A model generated the notes under the pieces. That model made no database searches. It had not been told where the DNA came from and saw nothing but the letters and a program-made list of their open reading frames with translations. From Rhodococcus sp040643435 (GTDB taxonomy: Bacteria > Actinomycetota > Actinomycetes > Mycobacteriales > Mycobacteriaceae), in assembly GCF_040643435.1 (NCBI RefSeq), contig NZ_JBEYUH010000006.1, positions 62,001-126,000 on the forward strand: DNA of 64,000 nt, read 5' to 3'. Of this stretch, positions 43,341 through 52,223 are shown piece by piece. Numbering within the stretch: position 1 is the stretch's first letter; every line of letters begins with the position of its first letter. The position numbers and the translations under genes are program-made.

Positions 43341-44482
43341 GTGCACGACTCGTGCCGAGGGCGGGTACCCCCCACCCGGCGCTGACCGAACTCCGTGCTG
43401 AGGTACGGGTCTTCCTGAAGGAACAGATCGACGCCGGGGTGTTCACGCCGGGCATCGACACCTGGCTGACCCGATGGAACCCCGAGTTCACACGGGCACT
43501 CGCCGACCGAGGGTGGGTCGGGATGACCATCCCCGTCGAATACGGCGGACACGGACGAACTTTCATGGAGCGGTTCGTCGTCACCGAGGAGTTACTCGCA
43601 GTGGGGGCGCCGGTCGCCGCCCAGTGGGTCGCCGACCGCCAGGCCGCTCCGTCGCTGCTGAAGTACGGCACCGAGGAACAGAAGCAGCGGTTCCTGCCGG
43701 GTATCGCGGCGGGTGAGATCTGCTGGGCCATCGGCATGTCCGAGCCCGACTCCGGATCCGACCTCGCGAGTGTGAAGACGAAGGCGACCCGCGTCGACGG
43801 TGGTTGGCGGATCTCCGGCACCAAGCTGTGGACGTCCGGTGCGCATCATGCGGACGCCTTCTTCGTTCTCGCCCGCTCTGCGCCGCTCGACCCGGCACAC
43901 CGACACGACGGGCTGAGCCAGTTCATCGTCCTGCTCGATTCGCCGGGTGTCACCATCAGGCCGATTCTCTCGATGTCCGGTGACCACCATTTCAACGAGG
44001 TGCTGCTGGACGACGTGTTCGTGCCGGACGACCTGGTGCTCGGACGGATCGGCGCGGGCTGGGAGCAGGTGACGAGCGAACTCGGCTACGAGCGCAGTGG
44101 TCCCGAACGCTTCCTGTCGACATTCGGGGTGCTCGAATCCCTCGTGCGCGGTGCGGCCGACGGCAGCGTCGAACCGGACACCCGTATCGGGGCGACCATC
44201 GGCCGGATGGCGGGATTGCACCGGATGTCCACTGCCGTCTCCGAATCCCTCGAACGCGGCGAGAATGCCGAACTGGCAGCGTCGGTGGTGAAGGTGCTGG
44301 GCACGAAGACCGAGGGTGATCTCGCCGACCTCGCCGACGAGATCGCGGGCTACACCGCCGCAGACCCGCATCTGGCCGAGCTCGTCCGGGCGGGCGTCAT
44401 GCAACGACCGGGCTTCACTCTGCGCGGCGGTACGAGCGAGATCCTCCGCGGGGTCATCGCACGAGGATTGGGGATGAGATGA
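43337..44482 (+). CDS. acyl-CoA dehydrogenase, alpha-type subunit of a probable heteromer
   Basis: A 381-residue acyl-CoA dehydrogenase with WAIGMSEPDSGSDLASVKTKA in the FAD/substrate region. The C-terminal motif is TLRGGTSEILRGVIARGLG, lacking the YEGT-type Glu. The following gene is a second, shorter family member starting in an ATGA overlap. In mycobacteria, such pairs (FadE28-FadE29, FadE26-FadE27) form alpha2beta2 dehydrogenases for sterol side-chain acyl-CoA; I infer the same architecture. The start overlaps the TetR stop (ATGA). Confidence 0.9.
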   Translation: MSARLVPRAGTPHPALTELRAEVRVFLKEQIDAGVFTPGIDTWLTRWNPEFTRALADRGWVGMTIPVEYGGHGRTFMERFVVTEELLAVGAPVAAQWVADRQAAPSLLKYGTEEQKQRFLPGIAAGEICWAIGMSEPDSGSDLASVKTKATRVDGGWRISGTKLWTSGAHHADAFFVLARSAPLDPAHRHDGLSQFIVLLDSPGVTIRPILSMSGDHHFNEVLLDDVFVPDDLVLGRIGAGWEQVTSELGYERSGPERFLSTFGVLESLVRGAADGSVEPDTRIGATIGRMAGLHRMSTAVSESLERGENAELAASVVKVLGTKTEGDLADLADEIAGYTAADPHLAELVRAGVMQRPGFTLRGGTSEILRGVIARGLGMR

Positions 44483-45519
44483 GCGGGCAGGACGCACTGC
44501 AGTCGACGGAACTGCAGGACTTCGCACAGATGCTGTCCGAGCTGTTCACCTCCGGCGACGACCATCGCATCGGTGAGGTCGTCGAACTCGATCGTGCGTT
44601 GTGGGCGACCCTCACCGAACTCGGCCTCGATCGGCTGACCGGTTCCGAAGGGGGCGGCGGAAGCGGGGCAGGCTGGCTGGAGGCGGCTCTCCTCCTCGAA
44701 GCCGCCGGTGCAGCAGCTGCGGCCGTGCCGGTCGCCGAGAACGACCTGCTCGCCGGGTGGTTGCTCGAAACCGCCGGATTCGACGCCACTCCGGGCGTGC
44801 GTACCGCCGCCGTTCTCGACGCAGATGGCCGCGCCCGTCACGTGCCCTGGGCTCGGTTCGCCGATTCGATCGTCGTGTTGTGGGAGTCGGTGCAGGGGTG
44901 GCAGGTTGCCGAGCTGTCCCGCACGAAGGTCGAACTCGTCGAGGCCGTGAACCTGGCAGCCGAGCCCCGCGACCATCTACGAGTGGACCCCTCGATCCTG
45001 TCGGGACGTGAGGTTCCGTCGGGCACCGTCGACGATTTCCGCTACCGTGGCGCGCTCGCACGGGTCCTCGCATCCGTGGGAGCGATGGATCGCATTCTCG
45101 AGCTCGTCGTCGAACACACTACAGCCCGAGTGCAATTCGTTCGGCCCCTGGGGAAGTTCCAGGCCGTGCAGGCGCTCGCCGCCGACATCGCCACCGAGGC
45201 CTCGCTCGCGCACGCCGCTGCCGATGCCGCGGTCGATGCCGTTCTCGCCGGAGGATTCGGGGAGGCGTCGGCGCGGTTCGCGATCGCGGCAGCAGCCTCG
45301 TGCGCGGGTCACGCGGCTTCGGTCGTCGCCCGTAACGCCCACCAGGCGCTCGGAGCGATCGGATTCACGATGGAACACGAACTCCACCGCCACACGAACC
45401 GGATTCTGTCGTGGCGCAGTGAATTCGGGACGGTGGCGTCGTGGGATGCCGAATTGCTCGCCGCGGCCCGTGAAGCGGAGGATGTGTGGGCTCTGATCAC
45501 AGGTGGTCCGCCGCGCTGA
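44479..45519 (+). CDS. acyl-CoA dehydrogenase, beta-type subunit of a probable heteromer
   Basis: A 346-residue short acyl-CoA dehydrogenase. The N-terminal half is reduced, with no clear TEP-type FAD motif. The C-terminal half keeps the dimer/FAD contact FVRPLGKFQAVQALAADI and a variant of the final segment, AIGFTMEHELHRHTNRIL. This is typical of the beta subunits of alpha2beta2 actinobacterial dehydrogenases such as FadE29. Alone it would not bind FAD fully. The ATG overlaps the alpha gene stop. Confidence 0.88.
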   Translation: MSGQDALQSTELQDFAQMLSELFTSGDDHRIGEVVELDRALWATLTELGLDRLTGSEGGGGSGAGWLEAALLLEAAGAAAAAVPVAENDLLAGWLLETAGFDATPGVRTAAVLDADGRARHVPWARFADSIVVLWESVQGWQVAELSRTKVELVEAVNLAAEPRDHLRVDPSILSGREVPSGTVDDFRYRGALARVLASVGAMDRILELVVEHTTARVQFVRPLGKFQAVQALAADIATEASLAHAAADAAVDAVLAGGFGEASARFAIAAAASCAGHAASVVARNAHQALGAIGFTMEHELHRHTNRILSWRSEFGTVASWDAELLAAAREAEDVWALITGGPPR

Positions 45520-45616
45520 GGATCGTGCCGTCCTCGGCAGGGACGGTCGTGGCGTCGGCCTGGTAGACATGCAGCGATACCGGATGGGAATCGCCGAATG
45601 CGAAAGGAATGCGACG

Positions 45617-46870
45617 GTGACGAGTGACGGAACCGATCGACGCGAGTCCGAGGCTCGCGATGTCGGGACTCACGATGTCAGGGCTTCGGCCGGGCTGCCG
45701 CTGGAAGGCATCACCGTGGTGAGCCTCGAGCAGGCGGTCGCCGCACCCCTCGCCACCCGCCATCTGGCGGATCTCGGGGCGCGGGTCGTCAAGGTCGAAC
45801 GTGTCGGTGACGGCGACTTCGCGCGGGCGTACGACGGCGCCGTGCACGGGCTGGCCGCCCATTTCGTCTGGCTCAACCGCGGTAAGGAATCCTTCGCGGT
45901 GGACCTGAAGGCGACCGCAGGCATCGATGCGGTGAAATCGCTCATCCGGGGAGCCGATGTGTTCGTGCAGAATCTCGCACCGGGTGCCGCCGAGCGACTC
46001 GGGCTCGGCGCGGACGATCTGCGTGCGGATCAACCGGAACTGGTGGTGGTCAACATGTCCGGATACGGGACGGACGGCCCGATGCGCGACCGTAAGGCGT
46101 ACGACCTGCTGGTGCAGTCCGAGACCGGCCTGTGTTCGATCACCGGTACGCCCGAGACCGCGGTCAAGACGGGCATCCCGACCTCCGATATCGCCGCCGG
46201 CATGTACGCGCTGACGTCGATCCAGGCGGCCCTGTTGCGCCGGCACCGGACCGGTGCCGGGGCGACGATCGACGTGTCGATGTTCGACGCGACCGCCGAA
46301 TGGCTCGGTTACCCGATGTACCTGCAGATGTACCAGGATCGTCAGGTTCCGCGAATGGGTCTGTCGCACACTTCGATCGCACCGTACGACAAGTATCCGA
46401 CCGCGGACGGAGAGATTCTCATCGGTGTCCAGAACGATCGCGGCTGGCGCACTCTCGTCGCTGATGTGCTCGGAATGCCCGAGTTCGCGGACGATCCGCG
46501 CTACGCCACCAATCTGGAAAGGGTGCGCCGCCGTGAGGAGGTAGATGCGCTGGTCGCGAAGGGCACCAAGCAGTTCACGAACGCGGATCTCGACGCGAAG
46601 CTCGCCGCTTCCGGTGTACCCGCCGCACAATTGCGCGATCTGCGCGGTCTCATCGACCATCCGCAACTCGGGACACGCGACCGATGGCGCGAGGTGCAGA
46701 CGGAGGTGGGACCCGTGCGTGGCATCCTGCCACCGATGAACTTCCGCGATGTCGAACTGCCGATGGGTGCGGTGCCCGGCCTCGGCCAGCACACCGACGC
46801 GGTGCTCGCCGATCTGGGACTCACGGACGAGCAGATCGCAGGTCTGAAGAGGGCAGGCATCGTCGGCTGA
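45617..46870 (+). CDS. family III CoA-transferase (CaiB/BaiF)
   Basis: A 417-residue CaiB/BaiF protein with LEGITVVSLEQAVAAPLATRHLADLGARVVKVE at the start of the fold, NRGKESFAVDLK, and the presumed catalytic Asp in IPTSDIAAGMYA. I chose GTG 45617 because GAAAGGA lies 8 nt upstream; ATG 45584 and 45569 are in frame but have no ribosome site. It ends the operon from 39166 after a 97-bp gap and may move CoA from a product such as succinyl- or acetyl-CoA to the starting acid. Confidence 0.9.
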   Translation: MTSDGTDRRESEARDVGTHDVRASAGLPLEGITVVSLEQAVAAPLATRHLADLGARVVKVERVGDGDFARAYDGAVHGLAAHFVWLNRGKESFAVDLKATAGIDAVKSLIRGADVFVQNLAPGAAERLGLGADDLRADQPELVVVNMSGYGTDGPMRDRKAYDLLVQSETGLCSITGTPETAVKTGIPTSDIAAGMYALTSIQAALLRRHRTGAGATIDVSMFDATAEWLGYPMYLQMYQDRQVPRMGLSHTSIAPYDKYPTADGEILIGVQNDRGWRTLVADVLGMPEFADDPRYATNLERVRRREEVDALVAKGTKQFTNADLDAKLAASGVPAAQLRDLRGLIDHPQLGTRDRWREVQTEVGPVRGILPPMNFRDVELPMGAVPGLGQHTDAVLADLGLTDEQIAGLKRAGIVG

Positions 46871-46890
46871 CCTCGTCTCGCGTCAGCTTC
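46866..46890 (+). terminator. candidate terminator after the CoA-transferase
   Basis: GCTGAC and GTCAGC can pair across a 10-nt loop, followed by TTC. It overlaps the stop codon. The stem is short. Confidence 0.35.
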
Positions 46891-47003
46891 GTCGAATGTG
46901 CGGCCATAGCCGTTCGTCACCATAGGTATCCGAAGCGACCGGGATTGCCGATTCTGATGTATTCCTCCTGCTCAGCGTTTGACGGTCCCGGGCGTGTGCC
47001 GGG

Positions 47004-47019
47004 AAAATGGCCGTACAAA
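47004..47019 (+). promoter_or_regulatory. conserved motif B upstream of whiB-type gene
   Basis: AAAATGGCCGTACAAA, identical to the copy at 57862-57877 over all 16 bases. Its end is 52 nt upstream of the WhiB ATG, in the same orientation as the gene. Confidence 0.6.
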
Positions 47020-47071
47020 TACTCGTCCGACGCGGGCGGGTCGGCGACGGCCCCAGGGCGAGGAGGCGGCG

Positions 47072-47347
47072 ATGAACGGATCCGGTGACCGCGATTGGGT
47101 GGTCGCGGCGCGGTGCCGGGGCGCGGACACCGCGCTGTTCTTTCCGCAGCCGGAGGACGTCCGCAGGGCGGTGGCCCGGGCCGAACAGCAGGCCAAGGAG
47201 GTCTGCCGCTCCTGTCCTGTCATCGCCGAGTGCCGCGAGCACGCCGTGCGTACCGGAGAGACGCACGGCGTGTGGGGCGGCATGAACTACGCCGAACGAC
47301 GGGCCTTCGAACGTGCGGCGAAGCTCGGGCGTCTGCAGTCGGTCTGA
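47072..47347 (+). CDS. WhiB-family iron-sulfur transcriptional regulator
   Basis: A 91-residue WhiB protein. The four cluster-binding cysteines are at 15, 45, 48 and 54 (C-x29-C-x2-C-x5-C), and the turn motif is GVWGG at 66-70. A basic tail follows (NYAERRAFERAAKLGRL). GAGGAGG precedes ATG 47072. WhiB proteins carry an [Fe-S] cluster, respond to O2 or NO, and work with the primary sigma factor. The subclass is not fixed by this sequence. It is the only gene in its direction before the convergent SDR. The 201-bp gap upstream has motif B. Confidence 0.92.
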   Translation: MNGSGDRDWVVAARCRGADTALFFPQPEDVRRAVARAEQQAKEVCRSCPVIAECREHAVRTGETHGVWGGMNYAERRAFERAAKLGRLQSV

Positions 47348-47360
47348 GCGGGCACCGCCC

Positions 47361-48053
47361 TCAGCCGACGTTGGTGACCGGGATCAGCGCGCCGGTGATC
47401 GGGGAGCCTGCGTCGGAGATCAGGAATTCGATCACCTTCGCGACGTCGGCAGGCTTCGACCAGCGGCTCGTGTCGGCATCGGGCATAGCCGCGCGATTGG
47501 CCGGGGTATCGATGACGACCGGCAGGAGTGCATTGACGCGGATGTGGTCGTCGCGGTACTCGAGCGCCATCGTCTCGACCAGCGCCGAGACGGCTGCCTT
47601 CGATGCGATGTAGGACGCGCCGCCCGGGAAGGGGTTGAGCGTCGCGGCGGTGGAGATGCAGACGATCGATCCACCGCCGCGGCGGATCAGGTGGGGGAGT
47701 GCAGCCTGGCTGACCGCATAGGCGGTACGGAGGTTGAGGTCGAGTTGTGAGTCGAGTACCTCGATGGGCGTCTCGTGGACGCGGGGACCGGAGGTGAAGC
47801 CGCCGACAAGGTTGACCACACCGAAGAGCGGAGCGTCGGCGTCGTCGCAGGCCAGATTGAGGGCTTCCTCGAGCTGCTGGTCGTCGGTGAGATCGGCCTG
47901 CACGAGCTTCAGATTCGGATGCGTCCCGACACGCTCGAGCTCATCGCGGACCAGCCACGGCACCACGACCCGCCACCCGGTATCGAGGAGATGCTTCGTC
48001 ACGGCGGTGCCGAGTCCGCCGGTTCCACCACTGACCAGTACGGTGCGAGCCAT
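47361..48053 (-). CDS. short-chain dehydrogenase/reductase
   Basis: A 230-residue SDR with cofactor motif SGGTGGLG, NLVGG, active-site Tyr/Lys in YIASKAAV and a C-terminal ITGALIPVTNVG. It is at the short end for the family but complete. ATG 48053 has AAGGGA 9 nt upstream. The longer frame upstream adds no recognisable sequence. It converges with the WhiB gene, 13 bp between the stops. A motif A-like site lies about 96 bp upstream, so it may belong to the same regulon as region 1, but this is weak. The substrate is unknown. Confidence 0.88.
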   Translation of the reverse strand: MARTVLVSGGTGGLGTAVTKHLLDTGWRVVVPWLVRDELERVGTHPNLKLVQADLTDDQQLEEALNLACDDADAPLFGVVNLVGGFTSGPRVHETPIEVLDSQLDLNLRTAYAVSQAALPHLIRRGGGSIVCISTAATLNPFPGGASYIASKAAVSALVETMALEYRDDHIRVNALLPVVIDTPANRAAMPDADTSRWSKPADVAKVIEFLISDAGSPITGALIPVTNVG

Positions 48054-48148
48054 CTTCCTGTGTCCCTTCGAGCGTGCGGTTGCGGGGTCGGTGCCGCGGT
48101 TGCTGTGCCCGACCTCCGTCGGACATGAGAGGCACAATACCGCAAAAA

Positions 48149-48163
48149 GAAAATGATGTTCTC
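48149..48163. promoter_or_regulatory. weak motif A copy in the SDR/dienelactone hydrolase gap
   Basis: GAAAATGATGTTCTC matches 11 of 15 positions of the copy at 24425. Its distance to the starts (96 and 122 nt) differs from the other copies. The surrounding 231-bp gap has no other clear signal. Confidence 0.3.
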
Positions 48164-48284
48164 ATTAATTTCGGTGGGTGGAAGCGCGGCCCGTGAGTCG
48201 ATCCGATGGAGGGGGTCCGCTGCTCGGCGAACGACCTCGTACGAAGATCATGACGAAACATCCCGAGCAGTGAAAGGGCGGCCG

Positions 48285-48998
48285 ATGACCGACATCGAGG
48301 CGGAATTCGTTCACACAGCAGATCTGCGCGCGTATCTCGCGCGACCACTCGGGGGCGCCACCGGGGGCATGCTTCTCCTGCCCATGATCACCGGCATCGA
48401 CGAACAGGTCCGCGAGTACGCGCACGACATCGCCGGCACCGGTGTGACCGCCTTGGTGTGGGATCCCTGGCACGGCCCGAGCGCCGACGACACCGCACGC
48501 GGTGAACTCGCCGAGATGATGGGACGGCTCGACGACGAGAAGTGCCTGGCGGAGATGACTACCCTGCTCGACCACGCCTTCGGTGAATACGGACTGACGA
48601 AGGTCGGCGTGATCGGGTGGTGCCTCGGCGGACGTCTCGCCCTCATCCTCGGCGCTCGCGACACACGGGTCGCCAACGTCGTCGCCTACCACCCGTCGAT
48701 CGCAGTACCGCCCGCCCCGAACCACACACTCGACGCCGTCGACCATGCAGGCCGCGTCACCGCGCCCGTCATGGTGCTGCACGCCGGCGCCGACACGATC
48801 ATGAGCTCCGAAACCTTCGGAAACCTGCAGTCGAGACTGCAGCATCGCGAGACCGGCGCGACCCTCACCCACGTCTACCCCGGCGCCGAGCACGGATTCT
48901 CCTCCCGCAACCGGCACGGGAATCCCGTCAATGCCGAGGCCTACGCTGTGTCGTGGCCCCAGGTACTGAGCTTCATCGGGGACACCGTCCGGTCCTGA
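48285..48998 (+). CDS. dienelactone hydrolase family protein
   Basis: A 237-residue alpha/beta-hydrolase of the dienelactone hydrolase type. The nucleophile is Cys113 in GWCLGG instead of Ser; the Asp is in HAGADTIMS and the His in GAEHGFSS. The Cys nucleophile is a known feature of this family. ATG 48285 has GAAAGGG upstream. It may hydrolyse lactones of ring-cleavage pathways, but many members have unknown physiological substrates. It is divergent from the SDR and is followed by korA after 129 bp. Confidence 0.9.
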   Translation: MTDIEAEFVHTADLRAYLARPLGGATGGMLLLPMITGIDEQVREYAHDIAGTGVTALVWDPWHGPSADDTARGELAEMMGRLDDEKCLAEMTTLLDHAFGEYGLTKVGVIGWCLGGRLALILGARDTRVANVVAYHPSIAVPPAPNHTLDAVDHAGRVTAPVMVLHAGADTIMSSETFGNLQSRLQHRETGATLTHVYPGAEHGFSSRNRHGNPVNAEAYAVSWPQVLSFIGDTVRS

Positions 48999-49127
48999 GC
49001 GTTCGTTCCGGCTCCCTTCCCGGCTTCCCGCTGCCGCAGATGTCGTGGCGGGAAGCCGGCCCACAGCGGGACGAGGCCGCCGAGAATTTTCGGCGAAACG
49101 GTTGCGGACGTGCCCTCGAGGACCACC

Positions 49128-51062
49128 ATGGAGCGCATGGCCTCGAGCGCGAAACTCGAACAGGTCGTCATCCGCATAGCCGGAGACTCGGGCGACGGTA
49201 TGCAGCTTGCCGGTGACCGGTTCACCGCGGAGGCGGCCGCGTTCGGCAACGACCTGGCGACGCAACCGAACTTCCCCGCCGAGATCCGTGCACCCCAGGG
49301 CACGCTGCCCGGTGTCTCCAGCTTCCAGATCCAGATCGCCGACCACGACATCCTCACCGCCGGTGACAGGCCGGACGTGCTGGTGGCGATGAACCCCGCG
49401 GCATTCAAGGCCAATGTCGGCGACCTGCCGCGGGGTGGCACCCTCATCGTCAACAGCGACGAGTTCACCAAACGGAACCTGAGCAAAGCGGGATACGAAG
49501 CCGATCCTCTCGGCACCGACGTCGTGGAGCACCTGACCGTGCATTCCGTGCCGATGAGCACGCTCACCGCCGGTGCCGTCGAACCGGCGGGCGTCGGGAA
49601 GAAGGACGCCCAGCGGGCGAAGAACATGTTCGCGCTCGGTCTGCTGTCGTGGATGTACGGACGCCCGATCGCACCGGTCGAGCAGTTCCTCGAGCAGAAG
49701 TTCGCCTCCAAACCGGACATCGCGCATGCGAACGTCCTGGCGTTGCGTGCGGGCTGGAACTACGGGGAGACCACAGAGTCGTTCGCCACCACCTACGAGG
49801 TGGCGCGCGCGTCGCTGCCGCCGGGGACCTACCGGCAGATCACCGGTAACACCGCACTCGCCTACGGCCTCGTGGCAGCCGGCCGCGCGGCAGGGATGGA
49901 CGTCTTCCTCGGTACCTATCCGATCACTCCTGCATCGGACATCCTCCATGAACTGAGCAGACTCGAACGGTTCGGTGTGCAGACCTTCCAGGCCGAGGAC
50001 GAGATCGCGGGTATCGGCGCCGCGATCGGCGCATCCTATGGCGGAGCGCTCGGTGTCACGAGCACGTCCGGGCCGGGTATCGCTCTCCAATCAGAGGCTG
50101 TGGGCCTGGCGGTGATGACCGAACTGCCGCTGATAGTCGTCGACGTCCAGCGCGGTGGACCGTCGACGGGCCTGCCGACGAAGACCGAACAGGCCGACCT
50201 GATGCAGGCGATGTTCGGCCGCAACGGCGAATCACCCGTCGCGATCGTGGCACCGCAATCGCCCGCGGATTGCTTCGACGCCGCGCTCGAGGCCGCGCGA
50301 ATCGCGATCACCTACCGCACGCCCGTCATGCTGCTCTCGGACGGTGCGATCGCCAACGGATCCGAACCGTGGCGGATCCCGGATATCGCCGAGCTGATGC
50401 ACATCGACCCAGGTTTCGCGGCACCACCGGGCGACGACGACCCCGGCTATCTGCCCTACGCGCGTGACCCCGACACGCTCGGACGTAACTGGGCGATTCC
50501 CGGAACTGCAGGTCGCGAGCACCGGATCGGCGGTCTCGAGAAGGCCGACGGCACCGGCGACATCTCGTACCACCACACCAACCACGAGCTGATGACGCGG
50601 CTGCGGGTCGCGCGGGTGGCCGGTATCGACGTCCCGGATCTCGATGTCGACGATCCGACCGGTGACGCCGACGTGCTGGTGCTCGGCTGGGGATCGTCGT
50701 ACGGCCCGATAGGCGAAGCGGTGCGCCGCGCGCGCCGCGCCGGGCACCGCGTTGCTCGAGCGCAACTGCGTCATCTCGCACCTATGCCCGGGAACCTCGG
50801 CACAGTGCTCGGCAGATACCGGCGCGTGCTGGTTCCGGAGATGAACCTCGGTCAGTTGTCGTCCCTGCTGAAATCGCGATTCGACGTCGACGTCCAGCCG
50901 GTGACGAAGGTGTCCGGGATGGCGTTCCGCGCCGACGAACTCCACGATGCCGTCGAGGCCGAGTTCGCCGGGACACTGGCCGGCATCGAACGGTCCCGGA
51001 CGTCCGCTGCGGTGGCCTCCTCGACGAAACTCGCTCCGACAGCAGAGAGGGTACGAGCATGA
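49128..51062 (+). CDS. korA: 2-oxoglutarate:ferredoxin oxidoreductase, alpha subunit (KorA), with fused gamma domain
   Basis: A 644-residue subunit. The N-terminal about 190 residues are the gamma domain (VVIRIAGDSGDGMQLAGDRF, typical GxxGxGvxxxg-type). The remainder is the alpha pyrophosphate/domain I and II region (GNTALAYGLVAAGRAAGMDVFLGTYPITPASDILHELS). In mycobacteria KorA/KorB is an anaerobic-type, CoA- and ferredoxin-dependent 2-oxoglutarate dehydrogenase that works in aerobes. GAGGA precedes ATG 49128; ATG 49137 and GTG 49110 are alternatives. It overlaps korB (ATGA). It converts 2-oxoglutarate to succinyl-CoA and feeds reduced ferredoxin. Confidence 0.93.
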   Translation: MERMASSAKLEQVVIRIAGDSGDGMQLAGDRFTAEAAAFGNDLATQPNFPAEIRAPQGTLPGVSSFQIQIADHDILTAGDRPDVLVAMNPAAFKANVGDLPRGGTLIVNSDEFTKRNLSKAGYEADPLGTDVVEHLTVHSVPMSTLTAGAVEPAGVGKKDAQRAKNMFALGLLSWMYGRPIAPVEQFLEQKFASKPDIAHANVLALRAGWNYGETTESFATTYEVARASLPPGTYRQITGNTALAYGLVAAGRAAGMDVFLGTYPITPASDILHELSRLERFGVQTFQAEDEIAGIGAAIGASYGGALGVTSTSGPGIALQSEAVGLAVMTELPLIVVDVQRGGPSTGLPTKTEQADLMQAMFGRNGESPVAIVAPQSPADCFDAALEAARIAITYRTPVMLLSDGAIANGSEPWRIPDIAELMHIDPGFAAPPGDDDPGYLPYARDPDTLGRNWAIPGTAGREHRIGGLEKADGTGDISYHHTNHELMTRLRVARVAGIDVPDLDVDDPTGDADVLVLGWGSSYGPIGEAVRRARRAGHRVARAQLRHLAPMPGNLGTVLGRYRRVLVPEMNLGQLSSLLKSRFDVDVQPVTKVSGMAFRADELHDAVEAEFAGTLAGIERSRTSAAVASSTKLAPTAERVRA

Positions 51063-52129
51063 CCGGACTCCTCGGCCACGATCTCGGGCTCGCGCCGCAC
51101 ACCGACGCGCTCGACGGTGTGCCTCGCACGGATGCCCCGCAGAAGGCGAAGGATTTCACCTCCGACCAGGAGGTCCGATGGTGTCCTGGTTGCGGCGACT
51201 ACGTCATTCTCGCGACGATGCGAAGTCTTCTGCCCGAGTTGGGTATCCGGCGTGAGAATCTGGTCTTCGTCTCAGGCATCGGGTGCTCGTCGCGGTTTCC
51301 CTACTATCTCGACACCTACGGTGTGCACTCGATCCACGGTCGTGCCCCGACACTCGCGACCGGTCTCGCGGTTACGCGCCCGGATCTGTCGGTATGGGTC
51401 GTCACCGGGGACGGCGACGCCCTGTCGATCGGAGGCAACCATCTCGTCCACACCTTGCGGCGTAACGTGAATATGCGGATCCTGTTGTTCAACAACAGGA
51501 TCTACGGCCTCACCAAGGGTCAGTACTCGCCGACCTCGGAGGTCGGCAAGATCACCAAGTCTTCACCCGCGGGATCCGTGGATGCCCCGTTCAATACGAT
51601 GTCGCTCGTTCTCGGCGCGGAGGCGACGTTCGTGGCCCGTGCGCTCGACTCCGATCGCGCCGGTCTGACCGACGTGCTGCGCGCAGCAGCGCACCATCGC
51701 GGCACGGCCTTCGTCGAGATCCTGCAGGATTGCCCGATATTCAACGACGGTTCGTTCGATGTACTGCGCAAGGACGAAGCGCAGGCCCACCTGATCCCGT
51801 TGCGGCACGGCGAACCGATCGTCTTCGGGACCGACGATGAACTGTGTGTTGTGAAGGAAGGTTTCGGCTTGCGAGTGGTTCGGCGGTCCGAAGTGGATGC
51901 TGCCGACATCGTCGTGCACGACGCGCACACCGACGATCCCGAGTACGCCTATGCAATCTCGCGGTTGTCGGATCAGGATCTCACCCATGTGGTCACAGGC
52001 ATCGTGCGGCAGGTCGAGCGGACGACCTACGACGATGCTGCCCGTGCCCAGGTGCGGACCGCCCAGGAGTCCGGATCCGCCGACCTGCAGCAGTTGCTGC
52101 GGGGCGACAACACGTGGACCGTGTCCTGA
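51059..52129 (+). CDS. korB: 2-oxoglutarate:ferredoxin oxidoreductase, beta subunit (KorB)
   Basis: A 356-residue subunit that binds thiamine diphosphate and the [4Fe-4S] cluster. Cluster ligands are CPGCG at 42-46, the Cys in GIGCSSRFPY, and one in EILQDCPIFND. The thiamine motif is GDGDALSIGGNH with a following NN (LLFNNRIYG). The start overlaps korA as ATGA, which indicates equimolar synthesis. The C-terminal tail is normal. It forms with KorA the oxidoreductase that may supply ferredoxin electrons to other enzymes. Confidence 0.95.
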   Translation: MTGLLGHDLGLAPHTDALDGVPRTDAPQKAKDFTSDQEVRWCPGCGDYVILATMRSLLPELGIRRENLVFVSGIGCSSRFPYYLDTYGVHSIHGRAPTLATGLAVTRPDLSVWVVTGDGDALSIGGNHLVHTLRRNVNMRILLFNNRIYGLTKGQYSPTSEVGKITKSSPAGSVDAPFNTMSLVLGAEATFVARALDSDRAGLTDVLRAAAHHRGTAFVEILQDCPIFNDGSFDVLRKDEAQAHLIPLRHGEPIVFGTDDELCVVKEGFGLRVVRRSEVDAADIVVHDAHTDDPEYAYAISRLSDQDLTHVVTGIVRQVERTTYDDAARAQVRTAQESGSADLQQLLRGDNTWTVS

Positions 52130-52223
52130 CGTTCGTGCACGCACTCGCGTGTCCGCTACCGTCCTCGCTGTCCGCTACGACGATTTACCGTGGCGGAGAG
52201 CCGGAGTCGCAGCCGATGGCGGA

